Shown: one piece after another, positions 1-9,748 of the stretch
Layout: each line of letters starts with the position of its first letter
Numbering within the stretch: position 1 is the first letter of the stretch
Origin: Pseudomonas fluorescens
Lineage (GTDB): Bacteria > Pseudomonadota > Gammaproteobacteria > Pseudomonadales > Pseudomonadaceae
Assembly (NCBI RefSeq): GCF_000730425.1
Contig: NZ_CP008896.1
Location: 4,712,001-4,776,000 of the forward strand
Length of the DNA stretch: 64,000 bases
Direction: 5' to 3'
Notes under the pieces: generated by a model
The model's database searches: none
What the model was told of the DNA's origin: nothing
The model's input: only the letters and a program-made list of their open reading frames with translations
Translations under genes and position numbers: made by a program

Positions 1-1372
1 CCTGCTGGGCATGAATGATGGCGACTACCCTCGCGCCCAGCCGCCACTGGATTTCGACCTTATGGGCAGCGACTACCGCCCCGGCGACCGCTCCCGCCGC
101 GAAGACGACCGCTACCTGTTGCTTGAAGCGCTGCTCTCGGCACGCGACCAGCTCTATATCAGTTGGGTTGGCCGCAGCATCCGCGATAACAGCGAGCGCC
201 CGGCATCCGTGTTGATCGGCCAGTTGCGCGACCACCTCGCCAGCGGCTGGCAGTATGCCCAGGAACCACCACTGCTGGAGGCAATGACCCAGGAACACCC
301 ATTGCAGCCCTTCAGTGCGCGCTATTTCCACGAGGGCGATCCGTTGTTCAGCTACGCCCGCGAATGGCAGCTGTTACACGAAGCCCAAGACCCGCCTCGC
401 GAAGCAACGTGCCTGGCGCCTTACGTCCAGGAAGAGCCTCTGAGCCTGGGGCAGTTGCAGGACTTCCTGCGCAATCCCGTCAGGCATTTCTTCAGCCAAC
501 GCCTGAAGGTATTTTTCGAAGCCGCCGAAGTGCCTCTGGCCGATGAAGAGCCCTTCGTCCTCGACGCCTTGCAGCGCTACACCTTGAGCGACAGCCTGCT
601 CAGCGCCGCGCTGGCCGACCCGGATCATCTGGAGCAAGCCCTGGAGGCTCAGGCACAACGTCTTCAAGGCAGTGGCCTGCTGCCCATGGTCGGTTTCGGC
701 GAGTGCCTGCGCAACGAACTGATCGAACCCTTGCCTGACTTGCTGCAACGCTACCAGCAACTCCTGGCACTCTGGCCGACGCCACACAACACCGCAGAAC
801 CTGTCAGCTTTGCGCACCAGGGTATCCAGCTCGACGGCTGGATCAGCGGCTTGCACCGCCGCAGTGATGGCGGCTTGCTCAGCGTGAGCACCATCCCCAA
901 CAGCATCGGGTCGATCAAGACCCGCAAATGGCATCGCCTGATCCGCCCATGGGTCAATCATCTGGTGGCTTGCGCCTGCGGCTTGCCCCTGAGTACCGGT
1001 TTGGTCGCGAGCGATGACACACTCTTGCTGGCGCCGCTGGAGCAAAACCTTGCCCAGAATGTGCTTGGCAATCTGCTGCTGGCTTGGAAAGCAGGTATGG
1101 GCGAACCGCTGCCGATTGCAGTCAAGACCGCCTTCGCCTGGCTCGGCCAAACCGATCCGGACAAAGCCCAGGCCGCCGCCCTTAAAGCCTACGAAGGCGA
1201 TGGCATCAACAGCGACGGCGAGCGCCGCGAAAGCCCGGCCCTCACCCGACAGTTCCCCGACTACGCGGCCCTGGTTGCCAGCGAAGAGTTCGAAGGCTGG
1301 TGCGAAACCCTGTATCGCCCCTTGATAACCGCCCCCTGGCGATCACTGACCAGCGAGGAGGCCCGCCCATGA
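1..1372 (+). CDS. recC: RecBCD subunit RecC, C-terminal part (gene cut by window start)
   Basis: The open frame runs in from the window edge (first whole codon at base 2) and starts within the LLGMNDGDYPR-type segment typical of the RecC C-terminal half. RecC is the Chi-recognising scaffold subunit of the RecBCD helicase-nuclease, which processes double-strand DNA ends in the cytoplasm. About 457 residues are present, so well over half of the protein lies outside the window. Its stop overlaps the recB start in an ATGA, as expected for the recC-recB-recD operon of pseudomonads. Family assignment rests on the motif and on the two following genes. Confidence 0.93.
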   Translation, partial: LLGMNDGDYPRAQPPLDFDLMGSDYRPGDRSRREDDRYLLLEALLSARDQLYISWVGRSIRDNSERPASVLIGQLRDHLASGWQYAQEPPLLEAMTQEHPLQPFSARYFHEGDPLFSYAREWQLLHEAQDPPREATCLAPYVQEEPLSLGQLQDFLRNPVRHFFSQRLKVFFEAAEVPLADEEPFVLDALQRYTLSDSLLSAALADPDHLEQALEAQAQRLQGSGLLPMVGFGECLRNELIEPLPDLLQRYQQLLALWPTPHNTAEPVSFAHQGIQLDGWISGLHRRSDGGLLSVSTIPNSIGSIKTRKWHRLIRPWVNHLVACACGLPLSTGLVASDDTLLLAPLEQNLAQNVLGNLLLAWKAGMGEPLPIAVKTAFAWLGQTDPDKAQAAALKAYEGDGINSDGERRESPALTRQFPDYAALVASEEFEGWCETLYRPLITAPWRSLTSEEARP

Positions 1373-4300
1373 GCGCCATCAAACCACTGGCCCTGGCTTT
1401 CCCCTTGCGCGGCAGCCAACTGATCGAAGCCAGCGCCGGCACCGGCAAGACCTTCACCATTTCTGCGCTGTACCTGCGCCTGGTGCTAGGCCACGGCGGC
1501 GACGAGGCGGGTTTTGGCCGCGAATTGCTGCCGCCGCAAATCCTGGTGGTGACCTTTACCGATGCGGCCACCAAAGAGCTGCGCGAACGCATCCGCACCC
1601 GGCTGGCACAAGCGGCGCGCTTCTTTCGTGATGAAATCGAACAGCCCGATGCCTTGATCGCCGAGTTGCGTGATCAATACGGTGCCGAGCAGTGGCAAGG
1701 TTGTGCCAACCGCCTCGATATCGCTGCGCAATGGATGGACGAGGCCGCCGTCTCGACCATCCACAGTTGGTGCCAGCGCATGCTGCGCGAACATGCCTTC
1801 GACAGTGGCAGCCTGTTTACCCAGACCCTGGAAACCGACCACAGCGACCTGCTCGGCGAAGTGCTGCGCGACTACTGGCGGCTGTTCTGCTACCCGATGC
1901 ACGGTGATGCCCTGAACTGGGTCCGCAGCCATTGGGGCGGCCCTGCGGCGTTGATGCCCAGGGTGCGCGCGCTGTTCGGCAGTGAGCGCCCCAGTGGCGA
2001 ACCTCGCGAGCCCGCCGAACTGATTGAAGCCTGCCTGCATGAACGCCGTGAGGCCCTGGTGGCGCTCAAGGCTCCTTGGCTGCACTGGGCCGCCGAGTTG
2101 CGCGAAATCTGCCTGCAAGCCGTCGCCGCCAAGGCTGTCGATGGGCGCAAGATGCAGGCCCGCTATTTCGAGCCCTGGTTCGAAAAAATCAGCGCCTGGG
2201 CCGCCGACGAAACCCTGGAACAATTGGATATCGGCACCGGCTTCACCCGCCTGACGCCCGATGGCATGGCCGAAGCCTGGAAAGGCGATGCGCCCCATCA
2301 TCCGGGCCTGGAGGCCATGGCGGGCCTCAAGGCCAGCCTCGACGCCTTGCCCACGCCCGACGCTGCGGTGTTACAGCACGCGGCCGCCTGGGTCGGTAAA
2401 CGTTTTGAAGAGGAGAAGCGCCGGCGTGCCGAGATGGGGTTTGACGACATGCTCATCCGCCTGGACGCCGCCCTGCAAACCGAGGGTGGCGAGCGCCTGG
2501 CCAGCGTGATCCGCGAGCAATTCCCGGTAGCCCTGATCGACGAATTCCAGGACACCGACCCGGTGCAGTACCGGATTTTCGAAAGTATCTACCGCATCGA
2601 AGAGAACAACCTGCACAGCGGTCTGTTCCTGATCGGTGACCCCAAACAGGCGATCTACGCCTTTCGCGGCGCCGATATCTACACCTACCTGCGCGCTCGC
2701 CAGGCGACGACCGGACGCTTGCACACCCTGGGCACCAACTTTCGCTCCAGCCATGCCATGGTCGAGGCGGTCAACCATGTGTTCGAGCGTGCGGAAACCG
2801 GGCGTGGGGCGTTTCTGTTTCGCGAGCCAGACGGCAAGAACCCGGTGCCATTCCAACCGGTGTCATCCCAGGGCCGCAAGGAGCAATTGCAGGTCGATGG
2901 CCACACACTGCCAGCCCTGAACATCTGGCACCTGCCCACCGACCAGCCGATTTCCAATGTGCTCTATCGCCAACAACTGGCCGGTGCGTGTGCCAGCCAG
3001 ATCGTCGCGTTGCTCAATGGCGGCCAGCAGGGCACTGCCGGGTTTATCCAGAAGGCGCACTTCGCCGCAGTGAAACCGTCGAACATCGCCATCCTGGTGC
3101 GTGATGGCAAGGAAGCCCAGTCGGTACGCAGCGAACTGGCCGCGCGCGGTGTACGCAGTGTGTACCTGTCCGATAAGGATTCGGTGTTTGCTTCCCAGGA
3201 AGCCCACGACCTGCTCGCCTGGCTCAAGGCCTGTGCCGAACCGGATGTGGAGCGCCCGCTGCGTGCGGCCCTGGCCTGCGTCACCCTCAACCTGTCGCTG
3301 GCGGAACTGGAGCAATTGAACCAGGACGAACTGACCTGGGAGCAGCGCGTCATGCAGTTTCGCGATTACCGCGTGATCTGGCGTACCCAGGGCGTGTTGC
3401 CGATGCTGCGGCGCCTGCTGCATGACTTTAAGTTGCCGCAAACCCTGATTGCCCGCAGCGATGGCGAACGGGTGCTGACCAACCTGTTGCATCTGTGCGA
3501 GCTACTGCAACAGGCCGCCGCAGAACTGGACGGTGAGCAAGCCTTGATCCGTCATCTGGCCGAACACCTGGCACTCTCGGGCCAGGCCGGTGAAGAGCAG
3601 ATCCTGCGCCTGGAAAGCGATGAGCAACTGGTCAAGGTGGTGACCATCCACAAGTCCAAGGGCCTGGAGTACGACCTGGTGTTCCTGCCGTTCATCTGTT
3701 CGGCCAAGCCGGTCGACGGCAGCCGCCTGCCCCTGCATTACCACGATGCCAATGGCAAGTCCCAGGTCAGCCTGAAACCCACCGTCGAACTGATCGCCCA
3801 GGCTGATGACGAACGCCTGGCCGAAGACCTGCGCTTGTTCTATGTGGCCCTGACCCGGGCCAGGCATGCCTGCTGGCTTGGCGTGGCCGACCTCAAGCGC
3901 GGCACTACCAACAGTTCGGTGCTGCACCTGTCGGCGCTGGGCTATCTGTTGGGGGGCGGCGCGGCCCTGGGCGAATCCGCCGGGCTGGCCCGCTGGCTGA
4001 TGGATCTGCAGGACGGCTGCGCGGCGATCGCCTGCGGGCAAATGCCGCAAGCCGACACCCGCACCTACCAGCCACCGCGCAATGACGCGACCTTGCTCGC
4101 GCCGCTGCTGCCTAAGCGCAAGGCGGCGGAAAACTGGTGGATTGCCTCCTACAGCGCCCTGCGCATCGGCGAAAGTATGAGCGCTGCCAGCCTGGAGGCC
4201 CCGGAAAGCCCGCAAGCGCAGAAGCTCTTCGACGACGAACGCCTGGACCCGGATGCACCACGGGAAGTCGCCGTATCCGGCGGCGACATCCATCGTTTCC

Positions 4301-5049
4301 CACGGGGCCCCAACCCCGGGACCTTTCTCCACGGCCTGCTGGAGTGGGCCGGCAACGAAGGCTTCAACGTAACGCCGCAAGCCATCGAAGATGCGGTCGC
4401 AAGGCGCTGCAACCGGCGTGGCTGGGAAGGCTGGATCGGCACTCTCAGCGGTTGGCTCGGGCACCTGTTGCAAGCGCCGCTGGCGCTGGGCCATGGCCAG
4501 GCAGCGGTGACCCTGGCGGGCTTGCGACACTATCAGATCGAAATGGAGTTCTGGTTCGCCAGTCACAAAGTCGATGTACTCGCCCTCGACCAACTGGTCT
4601 GCCAATACACCCACGCCGGCGTGTCGCGGGTGGCTGCCGAGCCGGTATTGCTCAACGGCATGTTCAAAGGCTTTATCGACCTGACCTTCGAACATGACGG
4701 CCGCTACTATGTGGCCGACTACAAATCCAACTGGCTCGGCGCCGACGATGCGGCCTACACCCGCGAAGCCATGGAGCAGTCGATGCTCGACCATCGCTAT
4801 GACCTGCAATATGTCCTCTACCTACTGGCCCTGCATCGCCAACTCAAGGCGCGCCTGCTCGACTACGATTACGACCGGCATGTGGGCGGCGCGCTCTACC
4901 TGTTCCTGCGCGGCAGCCAGGCCGTGAGCCAGGGTACGTATTTCACCCGGCCGCCACGTGTACTGATCGAACGCCTGGACCTGTTGTTCCAAGGCAAGCC
5001 ACAACCGCCCAAGGTCGAACCGGCCTGGGAACAAGGAACCCTGCTATGA
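1369..5049 (+). CDS. recB: RecBCD subunit RecB (helicase-nuclease)
   Basis: RecB, 1226 residues, is the 3'-5' helicase and nuclease subunit of RecBCD. The N-terminal SF1 Walker A is visible as EASAGTGKTFT near residue 20, motif II as LIDEFQDTDPVQY near residue 390, and the C-terminal nuclease motif as VADYKSNWLG near residue 1115. An in-frame ATG lies 69 bases upstream, but I chose ATG 1369 because it has a GAGGAGG ribosome site and overlaps the recC stop in an ATGA. The frame is intact and its length is usual for pseudomonad RecB. The recD start overlaps its stop, so translation is probably coupled through the operon. Confidence 0.96.
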   Translation: MSAIKPLALAFPLRGSQLIEASAGTGKTFTISALYLRLVLGHGGDEAGFGRELLPPQILVVTFTDAATKELRERIRTRLAQAARFFRDEIEQPDALIAELRDQYGAEQWQGCANRLDIAAQWMDEAAVSTIHSWCQRMLREHAFDSGSLFTQTLETDHSDLLGEVLRDYWRLFCYPMHGDALNWVRSHWGGPAALMPRVRALFGSERPSGEPREPAELIEACLHERREALVALKAPWLHWAAELREICLQAVAAKAVDGRKMQARYFEPWFEKISAWAADETLEQLDIGTGFTRLTPDGMAEAWKGDAPHHPGLEAMAGLKASLDALPTPDAAVLQHAAAWVGKRFEEEKRRRAEMGFDDMLIRLDAALQTEGGERLASVIREQFPVALIDEFQDTDPVQYRIFESIYRIEENNLHSGLFLIGDPKQAIYAFRGADIYTYLRARQATTGRLHTLGTNFRSSHAMVEAVNHVFERAETGRGAFLFREPDGKNPVPFQPVSSQGRKEQLQVDGHTLPALNIWHLPTDQPISNVLYRQQLAGACASQIVALLNGGQQGTAGFIQKAHFAAVKPSNIAILVRDGKEAQSVRSELAARGVRSVYLSDKDSVFASQEAHDLLAWLKACAEPDVERPLRAALACVTLNLSLAELEQLNQDELTWEQRVMQFRDYRVIWRTQGVLPMLRRLLHDFKLPQTLIARSDGERVLTNLLHLCELLQQAAAELDGEQALIRHLAEHLALSGQAGEEQILRLESDEQLVKVVTIHKSKGLEYDLVFLPFICSAKPVDGSRLPLHYHDANGKSQVSLKPTVELIAQADDERLAEDLRLFYVALTRARHACWLGVADLKRGTTNSSVLHLSALGYLLGGGAALGESAGLARWLMDLQDGCAAIACGQMPQADTRTYQPPRNDATLLAPLLPKRKAAENWWIASYSALRIGESMSAASLEAPESPQAQKLFDDERLDPDAPREVAVSGGDIHRFPRGPNPGTFLHGLLEWAGNEGFNVTPQAIEDAVARRCNRRGWEGWIGTLSGWLGHLLQAPLALGHGQAAVTLAGLRHYQIEMEFWFASHKVDVLALDQLVCQYTHAGVSRVAAEPVLLNGMFKGFIDLTFEHDGRYYVADYKSNWLGADDAAYTREAMEQSMLDHRYDLQYVLYLLALHRQLKARLLDYDYDRHVGGALYLFLRGSQAVSQGTYFTRPPRVLIERLDLLFQGKPQPPKVEPAWEQGTLL

Positions 5050-7094
5050 GCCTCTCGACTATGCCGCTGGAGGCACTGGCACCGCTGGACCGTGCTGACG
5101 ACTTGATGCACCTGCTGGAGCGCTGGGTCGAGCGCGGCTGGCTGCGGGCGCTGGACAAGGCGTTTGTCGGCTTTCTCCACGAACTCGACCCTCAGGCCGA
5201 TCCCCTGGTGCTCCTGGCCGCAGCCCTGACCAGCCACCAACTGGGCCACGGCCATGTGTGCCTGGACCTGTTCGAGACCCTGAATGCCCCGGATTTCGCC
5301 CTGTCGCTGCCCCCTGAAGGTGATCTTTCAAGTGGCGTGATGCTGCTGCCTTCGCAACTGCTCGATGGCCTGGCCGGCGCCCATTGGTGCCATGCCCTGG
5401 CCGCGAGCCCATTGGTGGCGCAGGCCGTCGATGGCAGCGCGGCGGCGCAAAGCCGGCCTTTGGTGTTGTCAGGCAAGCGCTTGTATCTGCGCCGATATTG
5501 GACCTATGAGCGACGCATCGACAGCGCCTTGCGTCAGCGTCTGGCGGTGCAGGACGCGGTCTCGGCGGACCTGTCCCAGCGCTTGAATGGCCTGTTTCAC
5601 CAGCCACCGCCGGATGGCGTGGTCGATTGGCAGAAACTCGCCTGCGCCCTGGCCACGCGTGGGGCGTTCAGCATCGTCACCGGCGGCCCCGGCACTGGCA
5701 AGACCACCACCGTGGTGCGCCTGTTGGCATTGCTGCAAGCACCGGCGGTGGAGCAGGGCACGGCATTGCGCATTCGCCTGGCGGCGCCTACCGGCAAGGC
5801 GGCGGCGCGCTTGACCGAGTCCATCAGCCAGCAAGTGCGCTCGCTGCAAGTGCCCGAGGTGGTGCGCGAAAAAATCCCCACCGAGGTCACCACCGTGCAC
5901 CGCCTGCTGGGCAGCCGCCCCGGTACCCGGCATTTCCGGCACCACGCGGGCAACCTGTTGCCGCTGGATGTGCTGGTGGTCGATGAAGCGTCGATGATCG
6001 ACCTGGAAATGATGGCCAACCTGTTGGATGCCTTGCCCCCCCATGCGCGACTGGTGCTGTTGGGAGACAAGGATCAATTGGCCTCGGTGGAGGCCGGCGC
6101 GGTGCTCGGCGATTTGTGCCGGGATGCCGAGGCAGGCTGGTACAGCCCCGGCACCCGCCAATGGCTGGAAAATGTCAGCGGCGAGACCCTGGCGGGCAGT
6201 GGCCTGCAGGAAGACCTCGACGCCAGCCATCCCCTGGCGCAACAAGTGGTGATGCTGCGTTATTCCCGGCGTTTCGGCGAAGGCAGTGGCATCGGCCAAC
6301 TGGCGCGTTGGGTCAACCAGCAAAACCCCGAACAGGCCCGGAAACTGCTGGACGCCAGCAGTCACGACCTGTTCTGCCTGCGGCTCAAGGGCGAGCATGA
6401 CCGTAACTTCGAGCACCTGGTGCTGGACGGCCAGGGCACCGATGCCCTGGGCTATCGCTACTACCTGAACCTATTGCGCAGCACACGCCCGGCAGCCGGG
6501 ATACCCCGCGACGATCCGCGCTGGACCGACTGGGCGCGCCAGTTGCTGCAAGCCTTCGATGCGTTCCAGTTGTTGTGCGCGGTGCGCAAGGGCCCCTGGG
6601 GCGTGGAAGGCCTCAACCTGCGCATCACCGCCGCGCTGCTCAAGGCCCGGCTGATTGACAGCGACCAGCAATGGTACGAAGGCCGCCCGGTGCTGATGAC
6701 CCGCAATGACTATGGCCTGGGCTTGATGAACGGTGACATCGGTATCGCCTTGAAACTGCCCGAAAGTGACGGCGGGGCGCAGGTACTGCGCGTCGCGTTC
6801 CCGCGCAACGATGGGCAGGGCGGTGTGCGCTTTGTCTTGCCCAGTCGGCTCAATGATGTGGAAACCGTCTACGCCATGACCGTGCACAAGTCCCAGGGCT
6901 CGGAGTTCGCCCACACCGCCCTGATCCTGCCGGATGCGCTGAACCCGGTACTGACCAAGGAGCTGATCTACACGGGCATCACCCGCGCCAAGGAGCACTT
7001 CAGTTTGATCGAAACCCGCAGTGGTGTTTTCGAGGAAGCAGTGCGGCGCAAGGTGAAACGGTTGAGCGGGCTGATGCTGGAGCTAGGTGCATGA
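5046..7094 (+). CDS. recD: RecBCD subunit RecD (5'-3' helicase)
   Basis: RecD, 682 residues, is the fast 5'-3' SF1 helicase motor of RecBCD. Walker A is GGPGTGKTTTVV near residue 215, motif II is VVDEASMID near residue 312, and the C-terminal motif VI region reads TVHKSQGSEF followed by YTGITRAKEH. It starts in an ATGA overlap with recB and closes the operon. About 140 bases with no gene follow. Nothing is unusual in length or composition. Confidence 0.96.
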   Translation: MSLSTMPLEALAPLDRADDLMHLLERWVERGWLRALDKAFVGFLHELDPQADPLVLLAAALTSHQLGHGHVCLDLFETLNAPDFALSLPPEGDLSSGVMLLPSQLLDGLAGAHWCHALAASPLVAQAVDGSAAAQSRPLVLSGKRLYLRRYWTYERRIDSALRQRLAVQDAVSADLSQRLNGLFHQPPPDGVVDWQKLACALATRGAFSIVTGGPGTGKTTTVVRLLALLQAPAVEQGTALRIRLAAPTGKAAARLTESISQQVRSLQVPEVVREKIPTEVTTVHRLLGSRPGTRHFRHHAGNLLPLDVLVVDEASMIDLEMMANLLDALPPHARLVLLGDKDQLASVEAGAVLGDLCRDAEAGWYSPGTRQWLENVSGETLAGSGLQEDLDASHPLAQQVVMLRYSRRFGEGSGIGQLARWVNQQNPEQARKLLDASSHDLFCLRLKGEHDRNFEHLVLDGQGTDALGYRYYLNLLRSTRPAAGIPRDDPRWTDWARQLLQAFDAFQLLCAVRKGPWGVEGLNLRITAALLKARLIDSDQQWYEGRPVLMTRNDYGLGLMNGDIGIALKLPESDGGAQVLRVAFPRNDGQGGVRFVLPSRLNDVETVYAMTVHKSQGSEFAHTALILPDALNPVLTKELIYTGITRAKEHFSLIETRSGVFEEAVRRKVKRLSGLMLELGA

Positions 7095-7232
7095 ACAGTA
7101 GGAAAATACTGGTAAATATGTCGGGTTTTTCGTGATAAATGACAGAATCTACCTAGGCCCCACCTCGCTGGGGTTTCCGCCAATATGCTATCGTTGCGGC
7201 ATCATCCTGAGAAGATCATAGAGAATCGCTGC

Positions 7233-7805
7233 ATGAACGTGGCTGTCTCGCCCACAGAGCGTAGTTGGAGCTGGAGACGATTGCTGCTATCGGCCGTTCT
7301 GTGCCTCGTCACGCCTCTGGCTTTTGCCCAGGCGCCCACCGCCAGTGCGGCCGACCAGCGAGCCCAGGCAGTCACCCAAGTGGTACTGGGGATTCTCAGC
7401 TACGCCCGTTGGCCGGTGGAGCCCGCCCAACTGCGCTTATGCATCGTTGGCCCGACCCAATACACCGATGACCTGGTCAAGGGCACTACCCAGGCCACTG
7501 GCCGACCGGTGGTGGTCCAGCGTCTGCTGGCGGACAACCCTGATATCGTCAATGCGTGCGACGCGTTGTATATCGGCAAACTCTCCACTGAAGAACGCAA
7601 CCACTTGTTCACGGCGTTGATCGGCCGCCCGGTGCTGAGCATCAGTGAAGGCGGCGACCAATGCACCGTGGGCAGCCTGTTCTGCCTGCGGGTGAGCGAT
7701 GCGCAGGTGTCGTTCGAGGTCAACCTCGACTCTGTGGCCCGTAGCGGCGTGCGCATTCATCCCAGCGTCTTGCAGCTGTCCCGTCGTCGAGCGCCGGAGC
7801 CATGA
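7233..7805 (+). CDS. yfiR: YfiR, periplasmic repressor of the diguanylate cyclase YfiN
   Basis: YfiR, 190 residues from ATG 7233. An in-frame ATG at 7185 would add 16 residues ahead of the signal peptide and is unlikely. The N-terminus has a basic stretch, a hydrophobic core (LLLSAVLCLVTPLAFA) and an AQA cleavage site, so it is exported. The mature part has the YfiR-family pattern around ILSYARWP and paired cysteines (CTVGSLFCLRV). In P. aeruginosa YfiR binds the periplasmic domain of YfiN and holds it inactive. The gene overlaps yfiN by 4 bases, in the standard yfiRNB order. Confidence 0.9.
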   Translation: MNVAVSPTERSWSWRRLLLSAVLCLVTPLAFAQAPTASAADQRAQAVTQVVLGILSYARWPVEPAQLRLCIVGPTQYTDDLVKGTTQATGRPVVVQRLLADNPDIVNACDALYIGKLSTEERNHLFTALIGRPVLSISEGGDQCTVGSLFCLRVSDAQVSFEVNLDSVARSGVRIHPSVLQLSRRRAPEP

Positions 7806-9070
7806 GGCTGCGCAACGCCACAACCCGCCCCACATTACGTTCGGTCCTTGGCCGCGGGCACTTGAGTGTGGCGCTGGTGGCGGTGGCCATGGCCAGTATC
7901 TCCCTGACCTTGCTGGGGGTGCTGGCCCTGCGAGTGTATGCCGACCACAACCTGCACCTGATCGCCCGTTCGATCAACTACACCGTAGAGGCTGCGGTGG
8001 TGTTCAACGACCGCGTCGTGGCCACCGAAGCCCTGGCGTTGATTGCTTCCACTGAAGAGGTGGCCGAAGCACGGGTGCTGGACCTCAATGGCAGCACCCT
8101 GGCTCACTGGGTGCGCCCGGAAACGGGGGTGCTGTCCAGGGTGGAACTGGAGCTGGCCCACACGCTGCTGGAAGAACCCATCAGCCAGCCGATCCTGCAT
8201 CAAGGTAAAAAGATCGGTGCTGTCGAATTGAGTGGCCACGGCGGTAGCCTGTTGCGCTTTTTGCTCAGTGGCCTGGCGGGGATCATTATCTGCACCGCCT
8301 TAAGCGGTTGGGTCGCGATTTACCTGGCGCGCCGCATGCTGCGCGGCATCACCGGCCCATTGCACCGCCTGGCTGACGTCGCCCACGCCGCGCGCAGCGA
8401 GCGGGCGTTCGACCGGCGCGTGCCGCCGGCGCAGATTGCCGAACTCGACAGCCTGGGCAATGACTTCAATGCCTTGCTCGACGAATTGGAAGCCTGGCAA
8501 ACCCACCTGCAGAGCGAAAACGAAACCCTTGCCCACCAGGCCAGCCATGACAGCCTCACCGGGCTGCCCAACCGGGCCTTCTTCGAGGGCCGACTGATCC
8601 GCGCGCTGCGCAGTGCGGCCAAGCTCAACGAACGGGTGGCGGTACTGTTCCTCGACAGCGACCGCTTCAAGGATATCAACGACAACTTCGGGCATGCCGC
8701 CGGTGACGCCGTACTGGTCGCCGTCGCCGCGCGCGTGCGGGCGCAACTGCGCGAGAGCGACCTGGTGGCGCGCCTGGGCGGCGATGAGTTTGCGATCCTG
8801 CTTTCGCCCCTGCACAAGCTCGAAGATGCCCAGCGCATCGCCGACAAAATCATCGCCAGCATGGACCAGCCCATCCCACTGCCGGGCGATACCGAAGTGT
8901 TGACCTCACTCAGTATCGGCATTGCGGTTTATCCCGATCATGGCGTCACTCCCGGCGCCTTGCTCAACGCCGCCGATGCGGCGATGTACCAGGCCAAACG
9001 CCTTTCCCAGGGTGGCCAGCACACGGCGGAGTCGGAGTACTCTGCCGCCAATGTTCAACACAGGAGTTGA
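7802..9070 (+). CDS. yfiN: YfiN/TpbB membrane diguanylate cyclase
   Basis: A 422-residue inner-membrane diguanylate cyclase making c-di-GMP. Two transmembrane segments lie near residues 20-45 and 155-180 and enclose a periplasmic domain. A HAMP region follows, then a GGDEF domain whose active site RLGGDEF lies near residue 325. An RESD sequence five residues upstream of GGDEF fits an inhibitory I-site (RxxD). In P. aeruginosa this protein is repressed by YfiR and released through YfiB, driving the small-colony biofilm state. It starts in an ATGA overlap with yfiR. Confidence 0.93.
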   Translation: MRLRNATTRPTLRSVLGRGHLSVALVAVAMASISLTLLGVLALRVYADHNLHLIARSINYTVEAAVVFNDRVVATEALALIASTEEVAEARVLDLNGSTLAHWVRPETGVLSRVELELAHTLLEEPISQPILHQGKKIGAVELSGHGGSLLRFLLSGLAGIIICTALSGWVAIYLARRMLRGITGPLHRLADVAHAARSERAFDRRVPPAQIAELDSLGNDFNALLDELEAWQTHLQSENETLAHQASHDSLTGLPNRAFFEGRLIRALRSAAKLNERVAVLFLDSDRFKDINDNFGHAAGDAVLVAVAARVRAQLRESDLVARLGGDEFAILLSPLHKLEDAQRIADKIIASMDQPIPLPGDTEVLTSLSIGIAVYPDHGVTPGALLNAADAAMYQAKRLSQGGQHTAESEYSAANVQHRS

Positions 9071-9074
9071 TCCC

Positions 9075-9566
9075 TTGTTTGCTAACACACGCGTTCTCTT
9101 TATTACCTTGTTTGTTGCGCTGCTGGCGCTGAGCGGCTGCCAGACCGCCCCGCCCAAGGGCCTGACACCTGCGCAAGTGGCGGTGCTCAAGCAACAAGGC
9201 TTCGAACTGACCGACGAAGGCTGGGCGTTTGGCCTGTCGGGCAAAGTGCTGTTTGGCAGCGACGTCGAAAAACTCAACAAGCCCAGTACTGAAATCGTCG
9301 AGCGTATCGGTAAGGCCCTCACAGGCGTGGGCATCGAGCACGTGCGCGTAGACGGCCACACCGACGCCTCGGGCAAGGAAACCTACAACCGGCAACTGTC
9401 CCTGCGCCGGGCGAAAAGCGTCGGCAAGGTCCTGGTGAGCGTGGGTATGAAGGAAGAAAATGTGCAACTGCGCGGCCTGGGCAGCAGCGAACCGGTGGCC
9501 TCCAACAGCACCGTTGCGGGCCGTACCGAGAACCGCCGAGTATCGATTGTGGTGATCGCCGACTGA
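9075..9566 (+). CDS. yfiB: YfiB, OmpA-like outer-membrane lipoprotein
   Basis: A 163-residue lipoprotein with a hydrophobic signal ending in the lipobox LSGC, then an OmpA-type peptidoglycan-binding domain (VDGHTDASGKETYN and the LRRAKSV segment). I chose the TTG at 9075 because CAGGAG lies 8 bases ahead and it puts the signal peptide at the very N-terminus. An ATG at 9051 would place an unusual polar stretch before the signal. YfiB sequesters YfiR at the outer membrane under envelope stress and so activates YfiN. Confidence 0.88.
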   Translation: MFANTRVLFITLFVALLALSGCQTAPPKGLTPAQVAVLKQQGFELTDEGWAFGLSGKVLFGSDVEKLNKPSTEIVERIGKALTGVGIEHVRVDGHTDASGKETYNRQLSLRRAKSVGKVLVSVGMKEENVQLRGLGSSEPVASNSTVAGRTENRRVSIVVIAD

Positions 9567-9603
9567 GCCGACAGGCCGGTCTAAATTTGAAATACGTTCA
9601 ACG

Positions 9604-9692
9604 GTGGGAGCGGGCTTGCCCGCGAAGGCGGTGGTTCAGCCAGGTATGTATCGACTGACCCACCGCTATCGCGGGCAAGCCCGCTCCTACAG
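9604..9692. repeat. REP inverted pair (Pseudomonas type)
   Basis: GTGGGAGCGGGCTTGCCCGC at the left and its near-exact inverse at the right flank a short spacer. This is the arrangement of Pseudomonas REP/REPIN elements. It lies in the convergent gap between yfiB and the lysR gene. A third partial copy (GTGGGAGCCGGCT) follows near 9735. The hairpins may also end transcription. Confidence 0.85.
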
Positions 9693-9748
9693 TTATTGGT
9701 GTCGCCCCAAAACTCCATGCCCGCCACTACTCACCTGTGGGAGCCGGC

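Noticed and set aside
374-1150. 258-residue frame on the minus strand inside recC
   Set aside because: A shadow of the high-GC recC frame: no ribosome site, no domain, and the recC frame is clearly coding.
3502-4809. 435-residue frame on the minus strand inside recB
   Set aside because: Antisense shadow; composition typical of the reverse of a high-GC gene and no start site.
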